Source: Myxococcales bacterium (GTDB lineage: Bacteria > Myxococcota_A > Polyangia > Polyangiales > Polyangiaceae). From it: a stretch of 64,000 nucleotides of DNA. Below are positions 16,483 through 23,837 of this stretch, piece by piece. Each line of letters starts with the position of its first letter. Within the stretch, counting starts at the first letter, position 1. A program made the translations under genes and the position numbers. The stretch spans positions 2,170,001 to 2,234,000 of the forward strand of contig JADJQX010000001.1 of the NCBI GenBank assembly GCA_016712525.1. Reading direction: 5' to 3'. The notes under the pieces are model-generated. The model was not told the DNA's origin. It was given only the letters and a program-made list of their open reading frames with translations, and did not search any database.

Positions 16483-18216
16483 ATGCGAGCTCTTCACGCG
16501 GTCCTCTCCGTCGCCATCCTGCTCGGCTCGATCGCCGCGTGCGGCTCCGACGGCGTGGGAGGAGGTCCCGAAGCCGACGGGGGCTCTCCCGATGTCCCCG
16601 CGGATGGTCCGCCCGCGTGGGCCAACGCACAGGGGGAGCGTAGGGCCGCCCTCCCGAAGCAGGCTCCAGCCAAGACGACCTTCTTCACCACGAGCGACGC
16701 GTGCGCCCAGTGCCACACCGCGGGCGACGGCAAGGTGATGCGCGATGCCAAGGGGCGCGACATCTCCCCCGTGACGACGTTCCGGCCGTCGATGATGTCG
16801 ATGGCCGCGCGCGATCCGTTCTACCTCGCCGTCGTCGACGAAGAGCGGACCGCGCGCCCGGGCGCCGAGGCGTTGATCGACGGCGCGTGCACCAAGTGCC
16901 ACGCCCCGGCGGCCGTGATCGAGCGCGGTCTCGGCGGCAAAGGGATCACCATCCCCGAGCTCTTCACCGGCCAAGACCCCGAGATGCACGCCGGTCGAGA
17001 AGGTGCAACCTGCACGGTTTGCCACCAGACCACGAAGCCCCAGGGCCTCGTCGACACGACCTTCGGCGGGGCGTTCTCGGTGGGCGAAAACAGGGAAATT
17101 TACGGCCCGCATCAGGGGCCGACCACCGACCCGATGAAGCTCTTCGTGAGCTACGTGCCCACCTACTCCGACCACGTCACGCGCTCGGAGCTCTGCGCGT
17201 CGTGCCACACGGTCTTCACGCGCGCGCACGACGTCACGGGCAAGGCCACGGGGCCGCGGCTGCCCGAGCAGGTCACGTACCTCGAGTGGCGGAACTCGGT
17301 CTACGCGAGCACTGGCGCTTCCGGCGCGTCGTGCCAGTCGTGCCATATGCCCGTCGGGGACGACGACGGAGTGCCCATTTCCGCCGTGCTCTCCAAGATC
17401 CCGCCGAACGGGCTCGGCGAGCGAAAGCCCATCGGTCGGCACTCGCTGCTCGGGGGGAACGTCACCATGCTGCGCGCGTTCTCCGACGATGGCGGCTGGT
17501 CGGGGGCGTCGGCCGATTCCTCGGCCTTCAAGGAGCAAGCCGAGCGCACGGTGAAGAACCTCGAGACCGCGGCCAAGCTGACCGTGGCTGCCCCGCGTCG
17601 CACCGCGCGAGGGCTCGAGGTCGACGTGACCGTCGAGAACCGCACGGGCCACAAGCTGCCGACGGGATACCCGTCACGCCGGGCGTGGCTGTACGTGAAG
17701 GTCACGGGGCCCTCGGGGTACGTCTTCGAGAGCGGTCGCTCCGACGCGTTCGGGCGCATCGTCGACCGGGCGGGGCACGTACTTGGCAAAGGTACGTACT
17801 TTCCCCACCGCGACACCATCACGCGGGACGACGAAGTGCTCGTGTACGAGGCCGTCTTGGGCAACGACAAGGGCGAGGTCGTGACACGCCCGCTCGACGC
17901 CACCCGCTACCTCAAAGACAATCGCCTCTTGCCGCTCGGCTGGTCGAAAGACCACCCCGATGGGCCCATCACGACCTCGTTCGGTCCAGAGCGAGATCCC
18001 GATTTCTCGTCGAGCGATACCGTGCACCTCGTGCTCGCGAACGTGCCCGAGGGCGCCGTCGAGATCTCGGCGGAGCTGCGATTCCAAAGCCTTCGGCCCT
18101 CGGAGCTCGACGGCCTCGCGCTCCACCCCACGCCCACGGCGCGCACGCTCTTCGACATGGTCAAGACGAAGCTCGAGCCCGTCGTCATCGCCAAAGCGAC
18201 GAAGTCCGGGCCCTGA
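16483..18216 (+). CDS. Five-heme cytochrome c lipoprotein
   Basis: 577 residues. Lipoprotein signal with SIAAC (Cys20) then an Asp/Gly/Pro linker. The first half carries five CXXCH heme sites: Cys74 (CAQCH), Cys136 (CTKCH), Cys177 (CTVCH), Cys238 (CASCH) and Cys284 (CQSCH). The second half (about 360-560) is a beta-rich domain starting LEVDVTVENRTGHKLPTGYP, with GHKLPTGYP-type motifs that recur in multiheme cytochromes from diverse bacteria. It is probably an outer-membrane or periplasmic electron carrier or oxidoreductase. ATG 16483 is better than the GTG at 16474 because the signal peptide begins there. It follows the SdhC-like gene but a terminator lies between. Confidence 0.88.
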   Translation: MRALHAVLSVAILLGSIAACGSDGVGGGPEADGGSPDVPADGPPAWANAQGERRAALPKQAPAKTTFFTTSDACAQCHTAGDGKVMRDAKGRDISPVTTFRPSMMSMAARDPFYLAVVDEERTARPGAEALIDGACTKCHAPAAVIERGLGGKGITIPELFTGQDPEMHAGREGATCTVCHQTTKPQGLVDTTFGGAFSVGENREIYGPHQGPTTDPMKLFVSYVPTYSDHVTRSELCASCHTVFTRAHDVTGKATGPRLPEQVTYLEWRNSVYASTGASGASCQSCHMPVGDDDGVPISAVLSKIPPNGLGERKPIGRHSLLGGNVTMLRAFSDDGGWSGASADSSAFKEQAERTVKNLETAAKLTVAAPRRTARGLEVDVTVENRTGHKLPTGYPSRRAWLYVKVTGPSGYVFESGRSDAFGRIVDRAGHVLGKGTYFPHRDTITRDDEVLVYEAVLGNDKGEVVTRPLDATRYLKDNRLLPLGWSKDHPDGPITTSFGPERDPDFSSSDTVHLVLANVPEGAVEISAELRFQSLRPSELDGLALHPTPTARTLFDMVKTKLEPVVIAKATKSGP

Positions 18217-18228
18217 AGCGCCGCCTCG

Positions 18229-18858
18229 TCACTTCGCCGCGAGCGCGTCGTCGATGGCCTTGCGGAGCTCGTCCGAGTCGGGCTTCACCTTGCTCGGGAA
18301 TGCCTTCTTGACCTGGCCGTCTTTGCCGACGACGTACTTGTGAAAATTCCACTCGGGCGCGCCGAAGCCTTTGGCGAGAAAGGCATATACGGGAGAGGCC
18401 CCGTCGCCCTTCGTCTTCACCTTCTCGAACATGGGGAAGGTGACGTGGAACTTGGTGGTGCAGAACGTGGCGATCTCCTGCGACGAGCCGGGCTCCTGTC
18501 CGCCGAAGTCGTTCGAGGGGAAGCCGAGCACCGCGAAGCCCTTGGGAGAGAGCTCTTCGTGGAGCTTCTGGAGGCCCTCGTACTGCGGGGTGAAGCCGCA
18601 CTGCGAGGCCGTGTTCACCACCAAGACGACCTTGCCTTTGTAGGCCGCGAGCGACTCGTCTTTGCCGTCGAGGCGCTTCACGGAGAACGTGTGGAACGAG
18701 CCCGACGCGGCCTCACCGGCCGTGGTGGTGGTCGGCTTCTGGCCCTCGGCCGCGGGTTGGGCGGCGGTCTCGGGCTTCGGATCCGGGGTCTTTTGGCAGG
18801 CCACGAGACCGAGGAGGAGGGCCGAGAGGGCAGCGAGTGCGGGCGTCCGAGAGATCAT
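18229..18858 (-). CDS. Glutathione peroxidase family lipoprotein
   Basis: 209 residues. Lipoprotein signal LLLGLVAC (Cys21), a Pro/Thr linker to residue 55, then a complete glutathione peroxidase domain: NTASQCGFT with the peroxidatic Cys87, FPSNDFGGQEPG with Gln121, and PEWNFHKYVV with Trp170 and Asn171, so the catalytic tetrad is present with Cys in place of selenocysteine. It should reduce peroxides in the periplasm, probably with thioredoxin-like donors; Cys133 is a candidate resolving Cys. Most bacterial members are cytoplasmic, so the lipid anchor is notable. ATG 18858 is chosen because the signal sequence starts there. Convergent with the cytochrome gene. Confidence 0.92.
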   Translation of the reverse strand: MISRTPALAALSALLLGLVACQKTPDPKPETAAQPAAEGQKPTTTTAGEAASGSFHTFSVKRLDGKDESLAAYKGKVVLVVNTASQCGFTPQYEGLQKLHEELSPKGFAVLGFPSNDFGGQEPGSSQEIATFCTTKFHVTFPMFEKVKTKGDGASPVYAFLAKGFGAPEWNFHKYVVGKDGQVKKAFPSKVKPDSDELRKAIDDALAAK

Positions 18859-19014
18859 GTGAGGCTCCGATGCTCGGGCGTCGTGCCCGTCGCGCCGATG
18901 GTACACCGCGCCTCATGTGGGGAAAACGGCGACCGTCATGGTGCGTGCCGATCTCCGTGGCGGTCGCCTGCATGCGTCCGGAGCCCACGACACGCACGAC
19001 GATCGACGCTTGGC

Positions 19015-19320
19015 TCAGGGAGAGAGCGTCGCCGAGATGACCTTCGTGGGTCCGCCGTTCTTGATGCACTCGAGCTTCTTCGGGCTCGGCCGGAGGCCGC
19101 AGTTGCACTGGAAGCCGCTCACCGTGCAGCCGCAGGCCTTGCAGATGTCGCTCGTGGTCCAGGTGGTGTCGTCCCGCTTGGTCTCCACGTCGGAGGTCAC
19201 GGGAACAGGGAAATCCTCGCTCGGGGAGGGATCCTCCGGCGCCGTGGCGCAGCCAGCGGCGAGCGCGCAGGTCACGAGGGTGGCGAAGAAGACAGGGACG
19301 GCGCGGAGCGTTGCGTACAT
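19015..19320 (-). CDS. Small Cys-rich lipoprotein
   Basis: 101 residues. Signal peptide with lipobox AAGC at about residue 24, a short acidic/Pro linker, then a compact Cys cluster (ICKACGCTVSGFQCNCGL, then LECIKN), which looks like a small disulfide-bonded module. GAGG is placed before the ATG at 19320. It stands alone: a 156-bp gap separates it from the peroxidase gene and a 162-bp gap from the acyl-CoA dehydrogenase. Neither gap shows other structure I can name. Function unknown. Confidence 0.72.
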   Translation of the reverse strand: MYATLRAVPVFFATLVTCALAAGCATAPEDPSPSEDFPVPVTSDVETKRDDTTWTTSDICKACGCTVSGFQCNCGLRPSPKKLECIKNGGPTKVISATLSP

Positions 19321-19482
19321 GGGGACCTCGAAGGTGAAGAGAGCGCGCCGCGGGTTCGGCTCCGCGGCGCGGATGCCCGTTTGCACCCCACGTGCCGAGC
19401 GGATCTCTCACGATCTCTCGATCGATGGCGCCCTCGCCCCGGCGCTCGCCCAGGGCGCGCCCGCCGAGCGCCCGCCGTCGGG

Positions 19483-20628
19483 TCAGCCGAGCACGCTCCG
19501 CGCGACGATGACACGCTGGATCTCGTTCGTCCCCTCGTAGATCCGCGTCACGCGGGCGTCGCGGTAGAGTCGCTCGACGAGGTACTCACGCGAGCAGCCG
19601 TAGCCTCCGTGGAGCTGGAGCATGCTGTCGATCACCCGGCCCGCGGCCTCGGTCGCGAAAATCTTCGCCATGCTCGCCTCGGCGCTCGCGCGTGCGCCCT
19701 CGTCGATCGCCCTCGCGGCGCGCAGCGTGAGCAGCCACGCGGCGTCGAGGTCGATGCGCGCGTTCGCGATCGCAAACTGGCTATTTTGAAAGGACGCCAC
19801 GGCCTGTCCAAAGACCTTCCGCTCCTTGGCGTAGGCGAGCCCCGCGTCGAACGCCGCTTCGCCGAGGCCGAGCGCGAGCGCCGCGATGCCCACGCGCCCC
19901 GCGCCCAGCGCCGAGAGCGCCATCGCGTAGCCACCTCCCCGCCGCCCGAGGAGGTTCCGCTTCGGGACCCGGCAGCCCTCGAACGCGAGCGTCGCGGTGC
20001 CGGAGGCGCGCTGCCCCATCTTGTCCTCGTCTCTCCCCACGACGAGCCCCTTCGTCCCGCGGGGCACGACGAACGCGCTCTGTCCGTCCCGTCCCTCGCC
20101 GTCCGTGCGGGCGAAGACGAGGTGGTAGGCCGCGTGGGTCGCGCCGGTGATCCAGGCCTTTTCCCCATCGAGCACGAAGTCGTCGCCGTCCTCGCGCGCG
20201 CGGGTCGAAATGGCGGCGGCGTCGGAGCCCCCCTTCGGCTCGGTGAGCGCGAAGCTCACGGTGCCGAGCTCGCCTCGCGTGAGCGGATCGAGCCACGCGC
20301 TCCGCTGCTCCGGGGTCGCGTGCTCGGAGACGACCTTGGAGACCAGGTTGCTCGACGCCACCACCACCGCCGTCGACGCACACCCGTACGCGAGCTTCTG
20401 CATGACACGCGCGTACCCCACGTTGCTGAGCCCGGCGCCCCCGAGCTCGGGCGCCACCTTCGCCGTGAGGAGGCCCATCGTGGCGAGCTCACGGAGCTCC
20501 TCGATCGGGAACGCGCCCGTTCGATCACGCTCGGATGCGCCGGGCGCGAGCCTGCGTGCGGAGAAATCGGCGGCGGCGTCCGTGGCGAGGTTCTCTTCTT
20601 CGGTGAAGGCGAAGCCAGCGAGGTTCAT
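19483..20628 (-). CDS. Acyl-CoA dehydrogenase
   Basis: 381 residues, the normal size for short/branched-chain acyl-CoA dehydrogenases. It shows the FAD-binding segments FALTEPKGGSDAAAI and KAWITGA, the LQLHGGYGCSREY motif, and near the end YEGTNEIQR, where Glu365 is the expected catalytic base. It should oxidise a fatty or amino-acid-derived acyl-CoA to the 2-enoyl-CoA, passing electrons to electron-transfer flavoprotein. AAAGGA precedes the ATG at 20628. It is divergent from a MarR regulator whose operator-like palindrome lies in the shared 90-bp gap, so MarR control is likely. Chain-length preference cannot be told. Confidence 0.94.
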   Translation of the reverse strand: MNLAGFAFTEEENLATDAAADFSARRLAPGASERDRTGAFPIEELRELATMGLLTAKVAPELGGAGLSNVGYARVMQKLAYGCASTAVVVASSNLVSKVVSEHATPEQRSAWLDPLTRGELGTVSFALTEPKGGSDAAAISTRAREDGDDFVLDGEKAWITGATHAAYHLVFARTDGEGRDGQSAFVVPRGTKGLVVGRDEDKMGQRASGTATLAFEGCRVPKRNLLGRRGGGYAMALSALGAGRVGIAALALGLGEAAFDAGLAYAKERKVFGQAVASFQNSQFAIANARIDLDAAWLLTLRAARAIDEGARASAEASMAKIFATEAAGRVIDSMLQLHGGYGCSREYLVERLYRDARVTRIYEGTNEIQRVIVARSVLG

Positions 20629-20682
20629 GCGTCCTTTCTGGATCACGTGGCGGCACGGAGAAAGGCCCGCGCGTGGCAAGTT

Positions 20683-20697
20683 GACAGGTTCCCTGTC
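20683..20697. promoter_or_regulatory. Operator-like palindrome overlapping a -35 box
   Basis: GACAGG-TTC-CCTGTC, perfect 6-bp arms, between the divergent acyl-CoA dehydrogenase and MarR genes. It overlaps a consensus TTGACA at 20681-20686 that could drive the MarR gene. A second dyad, AGGTTC...GAACCT, is nested around it. Binding here would block the promoter. Confidence 0.6.
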
Positions 20698-20718
20698 GTC
20701 ATAGAACCTCACGCCCCC

Positions 20719-21240
20719 GTGACCTCGTCGCCGCTCGCGCCTCGTCGCCGTCGCGCCCCGCGTCCTCGCACGAAGGTGCAGGCCGTCGTCGACGAGACGA
20801 TCGCGCTCTACCAGTGGCTCGCGTGGGTAGCCGACCGCCTCTACGACGAGGGCGCGAAGGGGGCGACCCGCCGGTGGGTGCTGCGCAGGCTCGCGCGTGA
20901 GGGGCCGCGCACGGTCTCGGCGCTCGCGAAGATCCGCGCCGTCCGTCGACAGTCCCTCCAGCCCGTCGTCGATGCGCTGGTGGGCGAAGGGCTCGTCTCC
21001 CTCGCCCCGAACCCACGCCACGCACGCGCGCGCCTCGTCGCCCTCACGCGTCGCGGCGAGAGCCTCGTCGCGGCCCTCGATCGGGTCGACTCCGCCGTCC
21101 TCCGGTCGGTCGCTCGAGGCATCGACGAGCGGGACCTCGAGACGACCGCGCGGACCCTCCAGGCTCTCCGCGAGGCCTTCGGGACGCGGGAGCGCTGGGT
21201 CCACGCGGCCGAGTCCGCGCGCGCTTCGGCCGCCCCGTGA
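20719..21240 (+). CDS. MarR family transcriptional regulator
   Basis: 173 residues from GTG 20719. A basic N-terminal arm (about 20 residues) is followed by a winged-helix domain: ALYQWLAWVADRLYDEG, ATRRWVLRRLAREGPRTVSALAKIRAVRRQSLQPVVDALVGEGLV, then the wing NPRHARARLVALTRRG, and a C-terminal dimerisation helix. It probably regulates itself and the divergent acyl-CoA dehydrogenase. The frame is open far upstream but only this part aligns with the MarR pattern; GTG 20719 is the first start downstream of the operator-like palindrome. Confidence 0.88.
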   Translation: MTSSPLAPRRRRAPRPRTKVQAVVDETIALYQWLAWVADRLYDEGAKGATRRWVLRRLAREGPRTVSALAKIRAVRRQSLQPVVDALVGEGLVSLAPNPRHARARLVALTRRGESLVAALDRVDSAVLRSVARGIDERDLETTARTLQALREAFGTRERWVHAAESARASAAP

Positions 21241-21325
21241 CGGCTCCGCGCGGCCAGAAGGGAAGGCCGCGGGACGGGCAGGCCGTTCGACAGGGATACG
21301 GCAACACGTTCACCACCCAAGTCAG

Positions 21326-22432
21326 ATGTGTGGTGTTCTATGGCGCGTGCTCTCCCTTTCGATCGAAGGCCGTGTGCGTCGCCTGGCCGTGCCGTGGCTC
21401 GTCGCGAGTGTGGTTACCCTGAAGGCGAGCTCGGCTCACGCCCAAGAGGCCCCAGCGGCGCCGGTAGCCGTGGGAGAAGAGGCGCCCGCAGCCGCCCCGA
21501 GCGCGACGACACCCGAGGCGCGACCGAGCGCGGCCCCGACCGCGTCGTCGACGCCAGCCAACCCGCCGCCATCGCCTCGACCATCGCCCTCGAACGAGGC
21601 GCCCTCGCTTGCTCCCTCGCCGAAGCTCGCCGACTGGCGCTACCAGCTCACGCTCTCAGGGGCCCGAGGGTTCGGGGAGTCGAACGACAAGGCGGCGCCG
21701 CTCCGACGATGGGAGAGCACCCAGGGGAGCGTGTCCGCGACGCTCTTTGCGCGCAAGATCGTCGACGACCCCGGCGGGCCGCGTTCCCTCTTGCCCTTTC
21801 TTCAGCGCACGACCCGCGTGTCGGCGTTCGTCGAGGCGGGCGGCGGCTCGGATCCCTCGTCCGCGTCGACGTTCGGCGGTGGCGGCGCCTCCGTGCTCGG
21901 GTACGTGCTCCCCGCGCTCGCCTTGGGCGCGAACGCGTCGTTCAGCCAGTACGGCGTTACCCGGCTATTGGACCCGCGGCGCTTCGTCGACCTCGGCGCC
22001 CTCGTCGGTTTTCGAACGGACACGAGCCTCTTGTCGCTCTCGTACGATCACACCGTCGCGATCCTCGGCGGCGCGGTGCGGCCGGTTCGCCTCGGTGCCC
22101 TGTCGCTTCGAGAGTACGTCCTCATCGCTCGCACGGTCGGGTTCGGAGCCCAAGGGACGCTCCTCGACCAAGGCGCCTCGGGCAGCGTGTCCGTCAGCGT
22201 GTACCCGGTCGCCGACCTCGACCTCGGCGCGCAGTTCCACGGCGGTCGCGCGGCGTACTCGCTCACCGATGCCTTCATCACGACGCGCGTCGGCGGCGGA
22301 GGCAGCGCCGGCTATTGGTTCGCCAAGGTGCTCCGGGTCTCCGTCGGGTACGACGCGACGTACGTGCGCCTCCGCGCCGACGCCACGAGCCTGGACCACG
22401 TCGTCGACGCCGCGCTCTCGCTGCGACTCTGA
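21326..22432 (+). CDS. Outer-membrane beta-barrel protein
   Basis: 368 residues. A somewhat long signal peptide ends ASSAHA-Q, followed by an Ala/Pro/Ser linker to about residue 90, then about 270 residues of alternating hydrophobic strands with Gly/Ala/Tyr (LTLSGARGFG, ASVLGYVLPALALGANASFSQYG, GSVSVSVYPVADLDLGAQF, GGGSAGYWFAKVLRVSVGYDATYVRL) that end in ALSLRL, a typical barrel C-terminus. No enzymatic motif. Start uncertain: ATG 21326 or GTG 21347, both upstream of the hydrophobic core. The spacing to the MarR gene is 85 bp. Function unknown, likely structural or porin-like. Confidence 0.78.
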   Translation: MCGVLWRVLSLSIEGRVRRLAVPWLVASVVTLKASSAHAQEAPAAPVAVGEEAPAAAPSATTPEARPSAAPTASSTPANPPPSPRPSPSNEAPSLAPSPKLADWRYQLTLSGARGFGESNDKAAPLRRWESTQGSVSATLFARKIVDDPGGPRSLLPFLQRTTRVSAFVEAGGGSDPSSASTFGGGGASVLGYVLPALALGANASFSQYGVTRLLDPRRFVDLGALVGFRTDTSLLSLSYDHTVAILGGAVRPVRLGALSLREYVLIARTVGFGAQGTLLDQGASGSVSVSVYPVADLDLGAQFHGGRAAYSLTDAFITTRVGGGGSAGYWFAKVLRVSVGYDATYVRLRADATSLDHVVDAALSLRL

Positions 22433-22467
22433 GCCCGAGCGCGCACCCCCCACGAGCCCCTCCAGTC

Positions 22468-22481
22468 TGAACGCTCGTTCA
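22468..22481. promoter_or_regulatory. 14-bp palindrome TGAACG-CT-CGTTCA
   Basis: Perfect 6-bp arms with a 2-bp spacer, 31 bp upstream of the -35 box of the Gld-like operon. The shape fits a TetR-type or GAAC-N4-GTTC (SOS-like) operator. No cognate regulator is adjacent. Confidence 0.45.
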
Positions 22482-22511
22482 TGTGAGCGAGGTCGGCGCC
22501 CACGCGTTTCG

Positions 22512-22539
22512 TTGACACCGCCGATCCTGTCGATAGGAT
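22512..22539 (+). promoter_or_regulatory. Sigma-70-type promoter of the Gld-like operon
   Basis: TTGACA at 22512-22517 and TAGGAT at 22534-22539 with a 16-bp spacer. Transcription would start near 22546, leaving a leader of about 200 nt before the ATG at 22746. Confidence 0.65.
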
Positions 22540-22617
22540 GCGCGCCCGCGGGGTGTGTCTTCACGAATTCCCCGCGAAATTCAGCGGTTTCTGGCGCCAC
22601 GTACGTGCTCGGCGCCC

Positions 22618-22696
22618 ACTTTTGCGGGGAACGTTCCCGTCTTCGCAAAAGTTTCGTTCGGCGGGAACAAGTCTCGAGGCTGCCCGGTTCGGGCAG
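22618..22696 (+). promoter_or_regulatory. Structured 5' leader
   Basis: Two strong stem-loops in the untranslated leader of the Gld-like operon. The first has outer arms ACTTTTGCG (22618-22626) and CGCAAAAGT (22644-22652), enclosing a 12-bp self-complementary GGGAACGTTCCC (22627-22638). The second is CTGCCCG-GTT-CGGGCAG (22680-22696). A short GGGC/GCCC stem with a C/T run follows at about 22706-22725. No known riboswitch family is recognised. Confidence 0.5.
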
Positions 22697-22745
22697 CGGT
22701 CTTTAGGGCGATTGCCCCCCTTTTCTCATCCTTCCCGGAGGTCGG

Positions 22746-23834
22746 ATGTCCACCGACGTGATGATCTATGCGAACGACCTGTCGAAGAATTTCGGGTCGT
22801 TTCGTGCGGTCGACAAAGTCAACTTCGAGGTAAACCGCGGTGAAATCGTGGGTTTTCTGGGGCCGAACGGCGCCGGCAAATCGACCACGATGCGCATTCT
22901 CACGTGCTTCATCGCGCCGAGCTCGGGGACGGCCCGCGTCAACGGCCACGACGTCTTCGAGCACCCGCTCGCGGTGCGCGAGAGCCTCGGTTACCTCCCG
23001 CAGCGCGCCCCTCTCTACTTGGAGATGAGCGTCTACGAGTACCTCAAGTTCGCCGCAGACCTGCGCAACCTCGACGAGAGCACCTTCAAGAAGCGCGCTC
23101 GTTCGGTGGTCGAGGTCGCGGGGCTCGCCCAGGTGCTCGGCAAGGAGATCCGGCAGCTCTCGCACGGCTATCGCCAGCGCGTGGGCCTCGCGCAGGCGCT
23201 CATCCACGACCCGCCCATTCTCATCCTCGACGAGCCCACGAGCGACCTCGACCCGAACGAGAAGGCCGAGTTCCTCGAGTATTTGCGCCACATCGGCAAA
23301 GACCGCACGGTGCTCCTCTCGACCCACAACCTGAAAGAGGTCGAGACGGCGTGCGCGCGCGCGATCATCGTGTCGCGTGGGCGTGTCGTGGCCGACGGCT
23401 CGCTCGACGAGATCCGTGGCAAGAGCGGGCGCGTCCGTTACGTGGTCGCGGTCCAGGAGTCGACCGACTCGCCGTACCGCGGCACCGGCGCTCTCCCCCG
23501 CGAGAACGAGGTGGCCGACCTGCTCCGTAGCGTGAAGGGCGCCACCCGCGTGAACGAGCTGCCGACCGACGATCGGGCGCACGCCTTCGAGCTCACGAGC
23601 GAGCGCGACATCGACCTGCGCGCCGACATCTTCCGTGCCATCGCCGACAAGGGGTGGGTGCTCCTCGAGCTCCACCGCGACACACAAACCCTAGAGGACG
23701 TCTTCCGCCACCTCACCATCGGCGACGAGCGCCGAAACCGCCAAGTCGGGAAGGCCGAGCCTGCCCCCGCCGCCTCGCGAGACGAGGACGACGACGAGGA
23801 CGACGAGGACGAGGACGACGAGGACGAGGGCTGA
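22746..23834 (+). CDS. ABC transporter ATP-binding protein, GldA-like
   Basis: 362 residues. The ATPase domain (about 5-235) has Walker A GPNGAGKST (about 39-47), Q-loop, signature LSHGYRQR, Walker B ILILDEPTSDLD and the switch His in STHN, all intact. About 100 further residues follow (RVRYVVAVQES..., LELHRDTQTLEDVFRHLT), as in ABC-2 exporters of the GldA type. The last 16 residues are almost all Asp/Glu. GGAGG sits 7 bp before the ATG. First gene of a four-gene operon with the permease 3 bp downstream. In Bacteroidetes GldA/F/G serves gliding; in other phyla the same trio occurs without known function, so export of an unknown substrate is the safest statement. Confidence 0.92.
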   Translation: MSTDVMIYANDLSKNFGSFRAVDKVNFEVNRGEIVGFLGPNGAGKSTTMRILTCFIAPSSGTARVNGHDVFEHPLAVRESLGYLPQRAPLYLEMSVYEYLKFAADLRNLDESTFKKRARSVVEVAGLAQVLGKEIRQLSHGYRQRVGLAQALIHDPPILILDEPTSDLDPNEKAEFLEYLRHIGKDRTVLLSTHNLKEVETACARAIIVSRGRVVADGSLDEIRGKSGRVRYVVAVQESTDSPYRGTGALPRENEVADLLRSVKGATRVNELPTDDRAHAFELTSERDIDLRADIFRAIADKGWVLLELHRDTQTLEDVFRHLTIGDERRNRQVGKAEPAPAASRDEDDDEDDEDEDDEDEG

Positions 23835-23837
23835 GCC

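Noticed and set aside
18340..20718. Upstream extension of the MarR frame across three leftward genes
   Set aside because: Antisense to the peroxidase, lipoprotein and dehydrogenase genes; the MarR domain starts only at 20719.
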